Assembly: GCA_045546915.1 (NCBI GenBank)
Contig: JAZQDU010000009.1
Span: 51,692 to 115,691 of the forward strand
Length of the DNA stretch: 64,000 bases
Direction of reading: 5' to 3'
DNA from: UMGS172 sp045546915
Lineage (GTDB): Bacteria; Bacillota; Clostridia; Oscillospirales; Acutalibacteraceae
Made by a program: the position numbers and the translations under genes. Under the pieces are notes generated by a model, which was not told where the DNA came from, ran no database searches, and saw only the letters and a list, made by a program, of their open reading frames with translations. How positions within the stretch are numbered: the first letter of the stretch is position 1; every line of letters begins with the position of its first letter. Below, in pieces: positions 18,099-27,859 of the stretch.

Positions 18099-18100
18099 GC

Positions 18101-18132
18101 AAAAAAACGCTTGGCCTAAGCCAAGCGTTTTT
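18101..18132. terminator. Bidirectional terminator
   Basis: Stem ACGCTTGGC with its complement and a 4-nt loop, A run on the left and T run on the right, so it can serve both convergent neighbours. Confidence 0.9.
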
Positions 18133-18135
18133 TTG

Positions 18136-19536
18136 TTACTTTTTAAATATCCCGTGAACTACCATTTTGGCAATAGAAATAATTTCTTTATAAAGAAACA
18201 CAAATAGTAATAAAACCGCAATTGCTGAGTAAACATACTCATATTTAAAACTATTAGCTGCTATAAAGATTTGTGCGGCAAGCACAATATAACAAAGAAC
18301 ATCGCGTTTCCAATTAATCTTCATTTTCAATATACTTCTGCTGTGGATTAACCTGCTGACATAAATAATTGATTGAGCAACAGCCACCGAAAAAGCTGAG
18401 CCCAAAATACCCATTATAGGAACTAAAACAAAGTTTAAAATTATATTTACAGCGGCTCCTAAACCGGTTGAAATTACCAAAAACTTAGTTTTATATGACG
18501 ATGTGTATATCGAGCCCATGAACTCCGCATAAGCATGCATCATGGTTGAAAACAGCAAAATCGGTACAACTGTCCATGCTTCGTAAAAATCATTCGCAAA
18601 CAATATATGCGCCATCGGTTTATTAAATAACAACATCATAGATACTATCATAAGCATCAATGAAGTCAATTTTGAAAAACAATCTTCAAAAAAACGTTTT
18701 GACTTTTCAGTTCCAAAATCGTCAACCGCAGTGATTTTCCATGCTCGGCCAAAAATTGTCGTCATGGTAGTCATAATATGCGGTATTTTATTTGCAACCG
18801 AGAAAATACCGGTTGCAGAAGTGCCGATAAATGCTGCTAAGAAAAACTTACTCGATGCATCTGCCAACCACCAACTTGCACTGTTAGGTATTAGCGGAAT
18901 TGAATATTTAAGCATTTTTTTCTGCATATTTTTATCGGTTGCTTTTAACGAAAACCCATATTTATAAACCTTTGCAGCAAAAAACATATATAATGTTGCT
19001 ACTGCGGAGCCGATAATTTGCGATAACAAATACCCTTCAAGCCCCCACCTCAAAACAAGCAGAAACAAGAGACTTGTACCAACGATGACACCGGTCTGAA
19101 CAATTCCGCCCAGTGCAAAAACCTTGACTTTGTTAATGCCCCTTGCGAAATAAGATAATGCAAGGTTAACACAGTAAGTGATATAAAAAGCCAAAAAATA
19201 CCAATAAAAGTCCCTCAACGGCGTCAAAAAAACTATGGGCGATAGAACTAAAAACGCAAGCGTTCCAATTAATGTAATTTTTATTCCTATCTGCCAAATT
19301 TCTTTAGGGTCGTTCTCTTTATCTAAGGCGAAACGCATCATCGCCTCGCATATTATAAGCGAGAAAAACGGGAACAGAAGCGTAACGGTTGTTGATATCA
19401 AGTCAGCCGTTCCATACTGCTCAGTTGTGAGCATTTTAGTATAAAACGGAACAAAAACAAAGGTCAACAACTTACTTCCGAAACTACCAATTGTCATTAA
19501 CAAAACGTCTTTACCAAGTTTTTTATAATTAGACAT
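18136..19536 (-). CDS. Polysaccharide repeat-unit flippase (Wzx-like, MATE/MOP superfamily)
   Basis: 466 residues with about 12-14 membrane helices. The N terminus LGKDVLLMTIGSFGSKLLTF and FVPFYTKMLTTEQYGTADL is characteristic of the RfbX/Wzx polysaccharide transporters of the MOP superfamily. It would flip undecaprenyl-linked repeat units across the membrane for assembly by the polymerase encoded two genes upstream. It is the last gene of the minus-strand capsule operon and ends just before a shared terminator. The specific glycan is unknown. Confidence 0.9.
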   Translation of the reverse strand: MSNYKKLGKDVLLMTIGSFGSKLLTFVFVPFYTKMLTTEQYGTADLISTTVTLLFPFFSLIICEAMMRFALDKENDPKEIWQIGIKITLIGTLAFLVLSPIVFLTPLRDFYWYFLAFYITYCVNLALSYFARGINKVKVFALGGIVQTGVIVGTSLLFLLVLRWGLEGYLLSQIIGSAVATLYMFFAAKVYKYGFSLKATDKNMQKKMLKYSIPLIPNSASWWLADASSKFFLAAFIGTSATGIFSVANKIPHIMTTMTTIFGRAWKITAVDDFGTEKSKRFFEDCFSKLTSLMLMIVSMMLLFNKPMAHILFANDFYEAWTVVPILLFSTMMHAYAEFMGSIYTSSYKTKFLVISTGLGAAVNIILNFVLVPIMGILGSAFSVAVAQSIIYVSRLIHSRSILKMKINWKRDVLCYIVLAAQIFIAANSFKYEYVYSAIAVLLLFVFLYKEIISIAKMVVHGIFKK

Positions 19537-19569
19537 TAAATAGATTCTCTCCCAATCTGCACAACATTA

Positions 19570-21762
19570 CTAAATGTTTTTTAAAACTCTTTTAATTCGG
19601 TTTTTCAAAGCCGTTTTTTTGTATATTTTATATCCAGGGCTATTTACACACGCGTAATGCAACCCATGTTGCTTAAAATCATTTTCAAACTTATCATAAT
19701 AGTAAGGCTTTTTACGGCTTTGTTCAAACATTTTATTGTTTTCAATAGCAAAATCGACGTTGGCATCGCCGAGTAAAAATTGCTCGGTATCAATATTTTT
19801 CAGCAATTCCTCGCCTTTTTTGGACCTTATAAGCATAATCGAAACGCCGTTCTTATTAAACTCCGGCATTGCGGATTTTATGCCCCAATAATCTCCTATC
19901 GTAATGTCTGCAACGTGATTTTTGCCTTTAAACTGACAATTAAAGCACGAGTTTTTTGAATATGTTTTAAAAGCATATCCCAAATCGGTTTCATAAAAAG
20001 GTTTCAAATAACATTTTTTATTAGCAAACACGGCACGAACATATGGCGGTGTCCACCCTTTTTTCTTATATCGCATTGAAAACTCAACAATTTTTGATGA
20101 ATATTTCTCTTCCAACGACGATATAAACTCCTCATGTACTTTTGCAAAAGTGGGGCCGTGGCATATTATATCAACTGTAAAGAGATTCCCCGTATCAACA
20201 TTATGCACTTCAAGATATTTTTTAAGTGCTCCAACCTCGCAACCAAGACCCGTAAACAATACTTTGTGACCGTCTGTAAGGTCTTTTGCAACACTTGCAT
20301 AAACGGTTTGCCCGTCAGACATTTTTTTATTTGCTTCAAAATATTTTGAGCCTTTAAATTGTTCCAACTCTTTTAAAGTTTCTGCACGCTTATATTCGGA
20401 TGATTTAAAACCGTCATTATATGCAACACCGTAAACCTTACCGTTATACTTACTTATAACTGTTTGAGCAAGTGCTGTCGCAATGCCGCCCGAAGCAGAT
20501 TCTTTAAGCAAAGAATCATCTTTAAAATAACCGTACTTCGCCTTTAATTCGTCGTACTTTACCTTACTCTTTTCAAAATAATCCACTTCAACGTTATCTG
20601 AGTGTGGGATTTCCTCTCCCCTGACACCTGACAAAGCCAACTTTAAAAACTGGGTTGACTGCGTTCTGTATTTTATAATATTTTCGGCAACATCTTTCCA
20701 CTCGATAGTCTTATCAAGATTAAATTCATTACTGTTCCACAGGCGGCAATTAAGACCCAATTTACCAAGTAGTTCATGCATTCTTAATCCCCTTGTAGAA
20801 TGAGCAACCGTTATAAAATCCTTTTGATAAATAATCGAAAAAACCGATGCGTGGAAAGAATTAGTAACCACACACTCGGCGTTCTTTATGTAGGATAGGA
20901 ATTTATCAGGGGCATATTCCCTGACTGAAGAACATTCGCAATTAAGTTTCACCCTGTGAGGCGAACCGTTTATAATCTTTACATTATATTTATCTTGAGC
21001 CAACTTGACCGCTTCTAAAATTTCTGCGGTAGTCTCAAAACCGTAAACAAAAATATACGGTTCTTTTTCCTCGTTCGGTTTTGCAATACGGTCATATTCG
21101 CACGAATCCAACAACAAAGTAGGGTCAATACAAATATGAACATCCCTTCCCGTTGCTTTAATTGAAGATTCACTATATTCCCTTAAAGAAACTGCTGTGA
21201 GGTTTTCACAATGTTTCTTTAATTCGCTTTTAATTTTTTCATTTTGCTCTTTACCCATACTGACGGCATAGGTAATACGAGGAATATTCTGAGGACCAAA
21301 CTCTAAAAAGTAGGCACCGTCAAACTCCTGATCAAGAAGTTCGGGATTCCACAACTGGTCACTTCCGCTTATATAAGCGTCAAATTGCGGTGGACTCTTT
21401 ACCAACTCATTAAATGTGGTGTATTTATCGGTCAAATTGAAATTTCGGAGCATAAACTCTTCAAACTCTCTTTGTACCTTCTTATCCTCACCCTTAAGGT
21501 TTAAACCACAGCATCTTAAAAAACTATATCCCCAATAACAAACCCGCATAATAAGGGAAGTTCCTTTATTGGTTTTCCAGGTGTTCCTTGCGTAAATAAA
21601 AGGATTTTTAACCGCTGCATATCTCACAGTATGGTAACTCGGTTGATAATTGATAACATACGCTTCGTGCCCTTGAGATTCCAAATATTTCTGCATAGCA
21701 TAGCATTGCAATACAGCTCCCTGATTGGACACAAAGTGAAAAGTTATAATTCCGATTTTCAT
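19570..21762 (-). CDS. Polysaccharide pyruvyltransferase fused to FrhB-like iron-sulfur domain
   Basis: 730 residues in two parts. Residues 1-385 are a polysaccharide pyruvyltransferase domain: MKIGIITFHFVSNQGAVLQC, YISGSDQLWNPE, ICIDPTLLL and VTNSFHASVFSIIY. This family adds ketal pyruvate to sugars. Residues about 400-690 resemble the coenzyme F420 hydrogenase/dehydrogenase beta-subunit family, with ESASGGIATALAQ, FTGLGCEVGALKKYL, IICHGPTF, a Cys pair in NSCFNCQFKG and ADITIGDYWG. The two are often adjacent separate genes in capsule loci; here they are one frame. The stop-start overlap with the upstream polymerase gene is ATGA. The function of the FrhB-like part in glycan synthesis is not established, and reductive modification of a sugar is only a guess. 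Confidence 0.88.
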   Translation of the reverse strand: MKIGIITFHFVSNQGAVLQCYAMQKYLESQGHEAYVINYQPSYHTVRYAAVKNPFIYARNTWKTNKGTSLIMRVCYWGYSFLRCCGLNLKGEDKKVQREFEEFMLRNFNLTDKYTTFNELVKSPPQFDAYISGSDQLWNPELLDQEFDGAYFLEFGPQNIPRITYAVSMGKEQNEKIKSELKKHCENLTAVSLREYSESSIKATGRDVHICIDPTLLLDSCEYDRIAKPNEEKEPYIFVYGFETTAEILEAVKLAQDKYNVKIINGSPHRVKLNCECSSVREYAPDKFLSYIKNAECVVTNSFHASVFSIIYQKDFITVAHSTRGLRMHELLGKLGLNCRLWNSNEFNLDKTIEWKDVAENIIKYRTQSTQFLKLALSGVRGEEIPHSDNVEVDYFEKSKVKYDELKAKYGYFKDDSLLKESASGGIATALAQTVISKYNGKVYGVAYNDGFKSSEYKRAETLKELEQFKGSKYFEANKKMSDGQTVYASVAKDLTDGHKVLFTGLGCEVGALKKYLEVHNVDTGNLFTVDIICHGPTFAKVHEEFISSLEEKYSSKIVEFSMRYKKKGWTPPYVRAVFANKKCYLKPFYETDLGYAFKTYSKNSCFNCQFKGKNHVADITIGDYWGIKSAMPEFNKNGVSIMLIRSKKGEELLKNIDTEQFLLGDANVDFAIENNKMFEQSRKKPYYYDKFENDFKQHGLHYACVNSPGYKIYKKTALKNRIKRVLKNI

Positions 21763-23090
21763 GTTTTGCCCTTTCTTAATTTGCTTTTTTTAGAGACAAC
21801 ATCAACACAGCGATAGCCCATTGTCGTTGACAAACAAGCCATATAAACAATCTGGTAATTCTGGTCATAAAGCGGATTTCCGCTAAAACCGTACAATAAG
21901 AAGAAGGTCTGGAACAAAAGCGAGAAAAGTAACACCGGACGCCATGCTGCAAAATTTTCATCATTACTCATTAAACTTCTTTTGTATGCATTTTTGGTAG
22001 CAATCCAGAAAAATACAAACATTGACACAATTACTAACGTGCCTATAATACCCGTTTCACACAACAACTGAAGATATATATTATGCGCATCAAGTTCTCT
22101 CTCGAATGTTACGTTACCTATAACTGTTGTTCTATAATCACCCCAACCGATACCGAAAATGGGATTTTCTTTAAAAAGACGTATTGCCCATTTCCATAAA
22201 TTTGAACGGGCTGAAGTAATGTCGTCACCTGCACGCAATCCTTCAATGGACTCTACAATGCGACGCATAAACGGTATTTTAACCAAACTGTCATAAAAAA
22301 TAAGGAATATAAGTAATATAACAAGAACTAAAAGTATAATTTTAAAATATCTTTTAAACTTAAAGGAATCTTTACCGGCAATCAAATAGCAAATAATTAC
22401 AGAAAGAAACAAGAATAAAGTAGTACCTCTTTTTCCTGTAAGCATCAAGGTTAAGAACATAACCATTAACACAATTATTCTTGATTTCTTGATTTTACTG
22501 AACTCGCCTGCCTCAGAAAAAACAGCAATTATTCCCGTAGAAATAAAACCGGCCGCAAAACCTACGTTTGTTGTAAAACCGTTATAGAATGAATTTGTAG
22601 AAGATGCCGCACTATTTATAGCTTGTCTAAATTTATCTGAAAGTACTGATAAAATCAAATTATATACCGACGGAAGTACTGCTTGCAGAAGAATACCAGC
22701 CATATATATGAAAGAAAATACAACAACCACATAAATAATTGACCTGTAATCCTGTGACTTCTTTGATGGGAACAATGCAATTAAAATTCCCGCTAACAAA
22801 ACCACAATGTCCATCGTAGTACCAAGCAAACGGGTAGATTTAAAATAACTAAGTACCATGCACCCTGCTGTTACCAACAGTAAAATTTTCAAAAAATCAA
22901 ATTTAAAAGAAATCGGCTTGAAAATTATAAACAGTACAACCGACAACGCAACCGAAATCAAATAAAAACCGCTGGATACCGTATTAATAAAAAAATGCAA
23001 CAAAAAAGACAACGAAATTAAACATATCATCCATGTTTTTGATGAAATGCGTAAATCAACAGTTTTTAATTTCTTTGATTCACTGCTCAT
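21759..23090 (-). CDS. O-antigen ligase/polymerase-like membrane protein (Wzy type)
   Basis: About 443 residues, with some ten or more membrane helices and one large external loop carrying the Wzy_C signature: NPIFGIGWGDYRTT and LDAHNIYLQLLCETGIIG. These proteins join polysaccharide repeat units outside the membrane. The chosen ATG at 23090 gives MSSESKKLK; a TTG at 23102 with AGGAAG upstream is an alternative. It overlaps the downstream pyruvyltransferase gene by 4 nt. Whether it polymerises capsule repeats or ligates them to an acceptor cannot be told from sequence; in a Gram-positive capsule locus polymerase is more likely. Confidence 0.85.
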   Translation of the reverse strand: MSSESKKLKTVDLRISSKTWMICLISLSFLLHFFINTVSSGFYLISVALSVVLFIIFKPISFKFDFLKILLLVTAGCMVLSYFKSTRLLGTTMDIVVLLAGILIALFPSKKSQDYRSIIYVVVVFSFIYMAGILLQAVLPSVYNLILSVLSDKFRQAINSAASSTNSFYNGFTTNVGFAAGFISTGIIAVFSEAGEFSKIKKSRIIVLMVMFLTLMLTGKRGTTLFLFLSVIICYLIAGKDSFKFKRYFKIILLVLVILLIFLIFYDSLVKIPFMRRIVESIEGLRAGDDITSARSNLWKWAIRLFKENPIFGIGWGDYRTTVIGNVTFERELDAHNIYLQLLCETGIIGTLVIVSMFVFFWIATKNAYKRSLMSNDENFAAWRPVLLFSLLFQTFFLLYGFSGNPLYDQNYQIVYMACLSTTMGYRCVDVVSKKSKLRKGKT

Positions 23091-23137
23091 AACTTTTCCC
23101 AACCCGCTTCCTAAACACTTTTAAACTCTATATCACT

Positions 23138-24208
23138 TTACTTACTCGCTTTTAATCTTAGGCACAACATTGCTAAAACTGAAACACAACGGCACTTAAG
23201 CAAGACCTTTTTAATCTTTGCCACAAGCGATAGTTTAGCATAAGACACATAATTTATTGACGAAGAAAATGGCTCCGTTTTTATAAACTGAATGGCTGCT
23301 TTTCTGCGTCCTTTTGGATTCGGATTATCCTTATGATAAAACTTTAAGACAAGTACATCAGATATTAATCCAAAAATAAAACGCATATATTCGTCGTAAA
23401 TTTTATGAAATTCAGGCTCATTCAAAACCTTTGCCAATTCTTTATCCATATTTTGAGCAATGGGCATAAGAGTTTTTGCCAACAAAATCCTGTTCTCATC
23501 TATTTTTGCAGAATACCTGTGACAAACACTTTCCTCGTTCATTCTGTAATGATAAAGAGCGTCACCAATACTGTAAAACTTATGTGTTTTCTCTACACAA
23601 CGGCACATGAAAACCTTGTCCTCGCTCTTGGCAATTCCTTTTGGATAAAACAATTCATTCTCAAGTAAAAATGTACGTTTATATGCCTTATCCCAAGAGT
23701 AATACATATGCGAAACAAATTGTTTATCACCTGCAGAAATCCCCATAACACGTTTATACAGAAACTCCCTATTCTCAGGCACACTCAAATCATACAAATA
23801 ACCGTTTTGAAGACCATAATCCATTACTTTGCTGCCATTAGCCGATTCAACGATACCGTGAAACATAATAATTTCGCAGTCGTTTTTTGAAAGTTCATCA
23901 AAAAGTATCTGGCAAGTGTTAGCTTCAAGCCAATCATCAGCATCAACAAAAAGTATCCAATCACCTTTTGCTGACTCAATTCCGCTGTTTCTGGCAACTG
24001 AAACGCCCTGATTTTCTTGATGAATAACACGAATTCGTTCATCAAGTAAAGACCACTCGTCGCATATTTGACCGCAGTTATCGGGACTTCCATCATCAAC
24101 AAGTATTAGTTCAAAATCGCGAAATGTTTGTGCAAGTATGCTTTCAATGCACTCTTTAAAATAAGTTGTGTTTACCTTGTAAACAGGCACTATAATACTG
24201 AATGTCAT
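23138..24208 (-). CDS. GT2-family glycosyltransferase
   Basis: Family 2 (GT-A fold) enzyme, transferring a sugar from a nucleotide-sugar donor in the cytoplasm. The N terminus FSIIVPVYKVNTTYFKECIE, then ILVDDGSPDNCG, the VARNSGIESAKGDWILFVDADDW block with the DXD-like acidic cluster, and a later KAYKR/ALYHYRMN region are standard. The ATG at 24208 is chosen because AAGGA lies 7 nt before it; an in-frame ATG at 24232 has no such site. The C-terminal 100 residues are basic and probably membrane-associated. Donor and acceptor are unknown. Confidence 0.9.
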   Translation of the reverse strand: MTFSIIVPVYKVNTTYFKECIESILAQTFRDFELILVDDGSPDNCGQICDEWSLLDERIRVIHQENQGVSVARNSGIESAKGDWILFVDADDWLEANTCQILFDELSKNDCEIIMFHGIVESANGSKVMDYGLQNGYLYDLSVPENREFLYKRVMGISAGDKQFVSHMYYSWDKAYKRTFLLENELFYPKGIAKSEDKVFMCRCVEKTHKFYSIGDALYHYRMNEESVCHRYSAKIDENRILLAKTLMPIAQNMDKELAKVLNEPEFHKIYDEYMRFIFGLISDVLVLKFYHKDNPNPKGRRKAAIQFIKTEPFSSSINYVSYAKLSLVAKIKKVLLKCRCVSVLAMLCLRLKASK

Positions 24209-24260
24209 ATGTAAATCCTTTTTATAAATCAACCTATTATATCGGTATTTAATACACTTT

Positions 24261-24743
24261 TTATTGTTCTTGTTTTAAAATAACACGGGGCTTATCCATA
24301 ACCACCGTACAATTATCCGGTATGTTTTCAACTACCACACAGTTTGCACCTATTTTAACATTATTGCCAACAGTTATACCGCCAATTATCTTTGCACCGG
24401 CACCAATTAGACAATTATCACCTATTTTAGGCGCACCACCGTTACCCTCTCCTATGGTCACCTGATGAAAGATGGTAACATTTTTTCCAATTTCGGCATT
24501 ATGAGAAATAAATATTCCGCGAATTCCATGAGGCAAACGAGGAGGTGTTAAAAAACTCGCCGACTTATCAATATGAGTCCCAAAAGATGCGTTATTAAAA
24601 GCATCCATTCGTTTTATTCTGAATAGCATGATATATCTTGCTAACAAGTTTCCCTTTTTGTTAACCAATTTTTCACGCATTTTCCAGTATTTCTTGTGGT
24701 TATAATGTTGAGTAATTGACATCATGCGCTTCATTAATGACAT
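24261..24743 (-). CDS. Left-handed beta-helix acyltransferase (CysE/LbH family)
   Basis: 160 residues. The C-terminal half is a hexapeptide-repeat beta helix: SHNAEIGKNVTIFHQVTIGE, GAPKIGDNCLIGAGAKIIGG and VGNNVKIGANCVVVENIPDN. This resembles serine acetyltransferase-like enzymes found in capsule loci, which O- or N-acetylate sugars from acetyl-CoA. The N-terminal alpha-helical domain of true CysE is missing, which argues against a role in cysteine synthesis. GAGGAAG sits 7 nt before the ATG. It lies between two glycosyltransferase genes in the operon. Confidence 0.85.
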   Translation of the reverse strand: MSLMKRMMSITQHYNHKKYWKMREKLVNKKGNLLARYIMLFRIKRMDAFNNASFGTHIDKSASFLTPPRLPHGIRGIFISHNAEIGKNVTIFHQVTIGEGNGGAPKIGDNCLIGAGAKIIGGITVGNNVKIGANCVVVENIPDNCTVVMDKPRVILKQEQ

Positions 24744-24772
24744 ATAATCACTTCCTCGGAAAGTTTTATGAA

Positions 24773-25885
24773 TTATATTCCGTATATTTTTCTCATTTGC
24801 TCATTAATGAGCGAAACATCATACTTAGTTGCCGCCTGCTTATTATGTTCTCTCATGGTCATTGTAAACTCTTCGTCATTTTTAACACGTTTAATTGCTT
24901 CCACATACGGAGCCGGATTTGTTAACGACGGACATACAATGGCATTTAAGTTATCATTTGCATACGCTCTGGTGCCTCGATTGTCAGCAACGATTAACGG
25001 AAGACCTGCCGCCATACCTTCTATTGCTGCCAAACCCAAACCTTCTCGACGCGACGTAAACGCACAAACGTCAGCGCACTTGTAAAGTTCAGGAATGTCT
25101 GTTCTGTAACCCAGTAAATGAACATTTTTCCCAACGCCCAACTCATTAGCAAGCGTTATCAAATAATCACGAAGTCCGCCTTTTCCTGCAATACCAAAGT
25201 GAACCGAATCATCTTTCAACTCAGCCAACGCCCTAATTATAATTTCGTGATTTTTATTATAATTCAGTTCTCCGACTGACAATATGAAAAAAGCATCCTT
25301 CGGAATGCCGATTTCTGCCCTTTTAGAATCCTTATTAACTACAGTTTCAGAAAAACGTTTAACATCAATTCCTACTCCCGGAACATGCTCTACACATTTT
25401 ACTTTTAACTTTTTCTTTGCCAACTCATAATCTTCTGTATTAATTGTGATTATTGTGTCGGTAAAATGAGCGCATATTTTTTCAACAGGATAGTATGTTA
25501 ACCAGTTTTTTATCGGAGCACCTTTATAAAAATGAAAACCGTGTGCTGAGTAAAAAACCTTGACTCCGTTCTTTCTAAACTTTCTGCAAGCAAATCTTGT
25601 GCACGCAGCAGCAATCGGAGTGTGGCAATGAACAAGGTCAAAATTGCCTTCTTGTACGATTTTTTTAATTTCCTTAACGGCTTTAATATTTTTGAAACTA
25701 AACGGCTTGCGAATACAAGAAATCCTATGAACCTTACATCCTAACTCGTTATATACCTCAGGAACATTTGTAATGCCAGTATTAGCAGCGATTTCAACGG
25801 TATGGCCTGCCTCAATAAGTTCTTTAATATAACTTCTGAAAAACGTCATAGTACCGCCGATAGTCGTTATATATAGTATCCTCAT
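24773..25885 (-). CDS. GT4-family glycosyltransferase
   Basis: 370-residue GT-B enzyme. The N-terminal Rossmann domain starts MRILYITTIGGTMTFFRS; the acceptor-side HCHTPIAAACTRF and YSAHGFHFYKGAP blocks are typical of capsule GT4 enzymes. The C-terminal domain has FILSVGELNYNKNHEIIIRA, the NVHLLGYRTDIPELYKCADV stretch and the donor-binding EGLGLAAIEGMAAGLPLI (E-x7-E motif). It probably adds a hexose or aminohexose early in repeat-unit synthesis; the specificity is not readable from sequence. Confidence 0.92.
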   Translation of the reverse strand: MRILYITTIGGTMTFFRSYIKELIEAGHTVEIAANTGITNVPEVYNELGCKVHRISCIRKPFSFKNIKAVKEIKKIVQEGNFDLVHCHTPIAAACTRFACRKFRKNGVKVFYSAHGFHFYKGAPIKNWLTYYPVEKICAHFTDTIITINTEDYELAKKKLKVKCVEHVPGVGIDVKRFSETVVNKDSKRAEIGIPKDAFFILSVGELNYNKNHEIIIRALAELKDDSVHFGIAGKGGLRDYLITLANELGVGKNVHLLGYRTDIPELYKCADVCAFTSRREGLGLAAIEGMAAGLPLIVADNRGTRAYANDNLNAIVCPSLTNPAPYVEAIKRVKNDEEFTMTMREHNKQAATKYDVSLINEQMRKIYGI

Positions 25886-25907
25886 CTAATATCCCCCAAC
25901 TAATGAA

Positions 25908-27137
25908 CTATTTAAGTTCCGGTAACAAATCATGTCTCATTATATCTTTTCCGTCTGCATCTATAACCTTTACGGATTGGACAACAATGCGGTGTTTTCT
26001 GTTAAACTCGTCCAAAGAATCTGCCTGAACGGTAAAACCTGCCACTCTGTCGCTACTGCTCGATGCACCCGACGCCTTAAATCCCTTCGGTCTTAACAAG
26101 CGATAATCGGACAAAATGCCAGCCTTTACAAGTTGGTCAAAACCTTCCAGATGGTCAAATACACCCTGATTACAATAAATAAAGTCGTTAACGATATATT
26201 TGTTTTCAGGGTCACAAAGTTCTACGTGCGGTTTAAGACCAAGAGTTAAATCAATTACTGCCTTAATAACATCAAATCCACATGAACGCTTAATTAACAG
26301 GTATTTCATGTTTCCGCCTGTTCGGGCACAAAACTCAAGCACCGAAACCGAATCCCCACTGTTAATCATCTGAATAAGCATTGGCGCATCAGTAATGCCA
26401 AAAGCATCCGCAATTTGCTGAGCGACCTTTTTAACCTGTTCGACTATAAACGGTGTTACATTGGCGGGATATCTTCCGCGGAATATAACAAAACGGTCGT
26501 CATCCTTAATTTTTTCACTGTTAGAGATGCAAAGAATATGTGCTGTGCCATCCTCGACATACACATCGACACTTATTTCTTCACCCTCACAGAACTCTTC
26601 GATAATAACGGTACCGGCACGGCTAATCTGCTTTGCCTCATCAAAATACGTCTGCAAAGCAACCTCGTCATTTGCCTTTCTGACACCCCTTGAACTATAT
26701 GCATCGGTCGGTTTAACAACCAAAGGGAACTTTAATCCCCTGACCTTTTCCATATCCAACTCGGAAAATTCAATGTATCGTGAAGTAGGAATGTTATTTT
26801 CCCAAAAGATTCGTTTCATATATTTTTTATCAGAAACATCCTGCGCCGTTTTATATGAAATATAGCACGGGAGTCCCAACATTTCAGACACCTGTGCTAC
26901 AATTAACAACACCTGGTCGGCACAACAAGTTATAACAAAATCCACCTGCTCTTTTAAGGCGACTTCTTTTACAGCCTCAACGTCAAAAAGTGCAGTTTGA
27001 TAAAAAATATCCGCATAAGGTTTTGCCAAAGCATTATCGTTTCCGTCGGCAAGAACAGTTATAATACCCCTGTCTTTTAACTGCTTAATTAATTCAATTT
27101 GAGCAAGTCCACCCGCCAAAACCAATGCTTTCATCAA
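25908..27137 (-). CDS. ATP-grasp ligase in the capsule operon
   Basis: 409 residues. An N-terminal pre-ATP-grasp Rossmann domain (KALVLAGGLAQIELIKQLKD) precedes an ATP-grasp fold with FPLVVKPTDAYSSRGVRKA as the nucleotide-binding loop, VIIEEFCEGEEISVDVYVED, and a metal-binding block VLEFCARTGG. ATP-grasp enzymes activate a carboxylate as an acyl phosphate and join it to an amine. Its position next to an aminotransferase and a priming sugar transferase suggests it attaches an amino acid or other acid to an amino sugar of the repeat unit; this is inference. It may start at the first or second of two adjacent ATG codons. Confidence 0.85.
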   Translation of the reverse strand: MMKALVLAGGLAQIELIKQLKDRGIITVLADGNDNALAKPYADIFYQTALFDVEAVKEVALKEQVDFVITCCADQVLLIVAQVSEMLGLPCYISYKTAQDVSDKKYMKRIFWENNIPTSRYIEFSELDMEKVRGLKFPLVVKPTDAYSSRGVRKANDEVALQTYFDEAKQISRAGTVIIEEFCEGEEISVDVYVEDGTAHILCISNSEKIKDDDRFVIFRGRYPANVTPFIVEQVKKVAQQIADAFGITDAPMLIQMINSGDSVSVLEFCARTGGNMKYLLIKRSCGFDVIKAVIDLTLGLKPHVELCDPENKYIVNDFIYCNQGVFDHLEGFDQLVKAGILSDYRLLRPKGFKASGASSSSDRVAGFTVQADSLDEFNRKHRIVVQSVKVIDADGKDIMRHDLLPELK

Positions 27138-27162
27138 AACTTCTCCTAACTAAAAAGTGAAA

Positions 27163-27837
27163 CTATTTTTCTGCCGTTTCCTGAGCCACAACAGTTTCAT
27201 TATGCTCCTCAGGTATGTAATGCTTTGAAAAACGGCTAACCCCACGGTATTCCGGTTTTACTTCGGTGCCCTGTTTTTTAAACACAAGAAGCACCGTTTT
27301 TAAAATTATTACAATGTCTAACCAAAATGTAAACTTTTTCACATACTCAATATCATACTGAATACGTTCTTCCCACAGAATATTATTTCTACCCTTTACC
27401 TGAGCGTATCCTGTGAGACCCGGTCTCATGTCAAAACGCATGTTTTCTTCACCGATGCAACGCGGTGCCTGATAATCAAGCATCGGACGAGGACCGATAA
27501 TACTCATGGTACCGTTAAGAATGTTAAATAACTGCGGCAGTTCGTCCAAACTTGTTTTTCTGAGAATTTTACCGATTTTAGTAATACGGTCTTCCGACAT
27601 AATCTCTTCGCCGTTTTGGTCGTATTGCTCGGTAATCATAGTTCTGAACTTATACATTTTAAAAGGTTTTCCGTCTTTTCCGATTCGTACGCTGTTATAC
27701 ATGGCGGGCCCTTTTGAAGTAAGTTTAATTACAACTGGAACAACAATCATAACCGGTATTACCGTCAAAATAAGTATAAACAGTGCGCTAACAAAAATAT
27801 CAAACGCTCTTTTTAAAAACAAATTAAATTTTCGCAT
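27163..27837 (-). CDS. Undecaprenyl-phosphate sugar phosphotransferase (priming enzyme)
   Basis: 224-residue bacterial sugar transferase that moves a sugar-1-phosphate from a nucleotide sugar to undecaprenyl phosphate, the first step of repeat-unit synthesis. The single N-terminal membrane re-entrant helix (FDIFVSALFILILTVIPVMI) is followed by GPAMYNSVRIGKDGKPFKMYKFRTM. The catalytic Asp-Glu region TSLDELPQLFNILNGTMSIIGPRP and the block RPGLTGYAQVKGRN also match. This is the short catalytic form without an N-terminal CoA-binding-like region. It lies second in the operon. The closely coupled aminotransferase suggests an amino sugar such as an N-acetylated bacillosamine- or FucNAc-like primer. 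Confidence 0.93.
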   Translation of the reverse strand: MRKFNLFLKRAFDIFVSALFILILTVIPVMIVVPVVIKLTSKGPAMYNSVRIGKDGKPFKMYKFRTMITEQYDQNGEEIMSEDRITKIGKILRKTSLDELPQLFNILNGTMSIIGPRPMLDYQAPRCIGEENMRFDMRPGLTGYAQVKGRNNILWEERIQYDIEYVKKFTFWLDIVIILKTVLLVFKKQGTEVKPEYRGVSRFSKHYIPEEHNETVVAQETAEK

Positions 27838-27859
27838 TTTTCACTCTCTGATTATGTAA

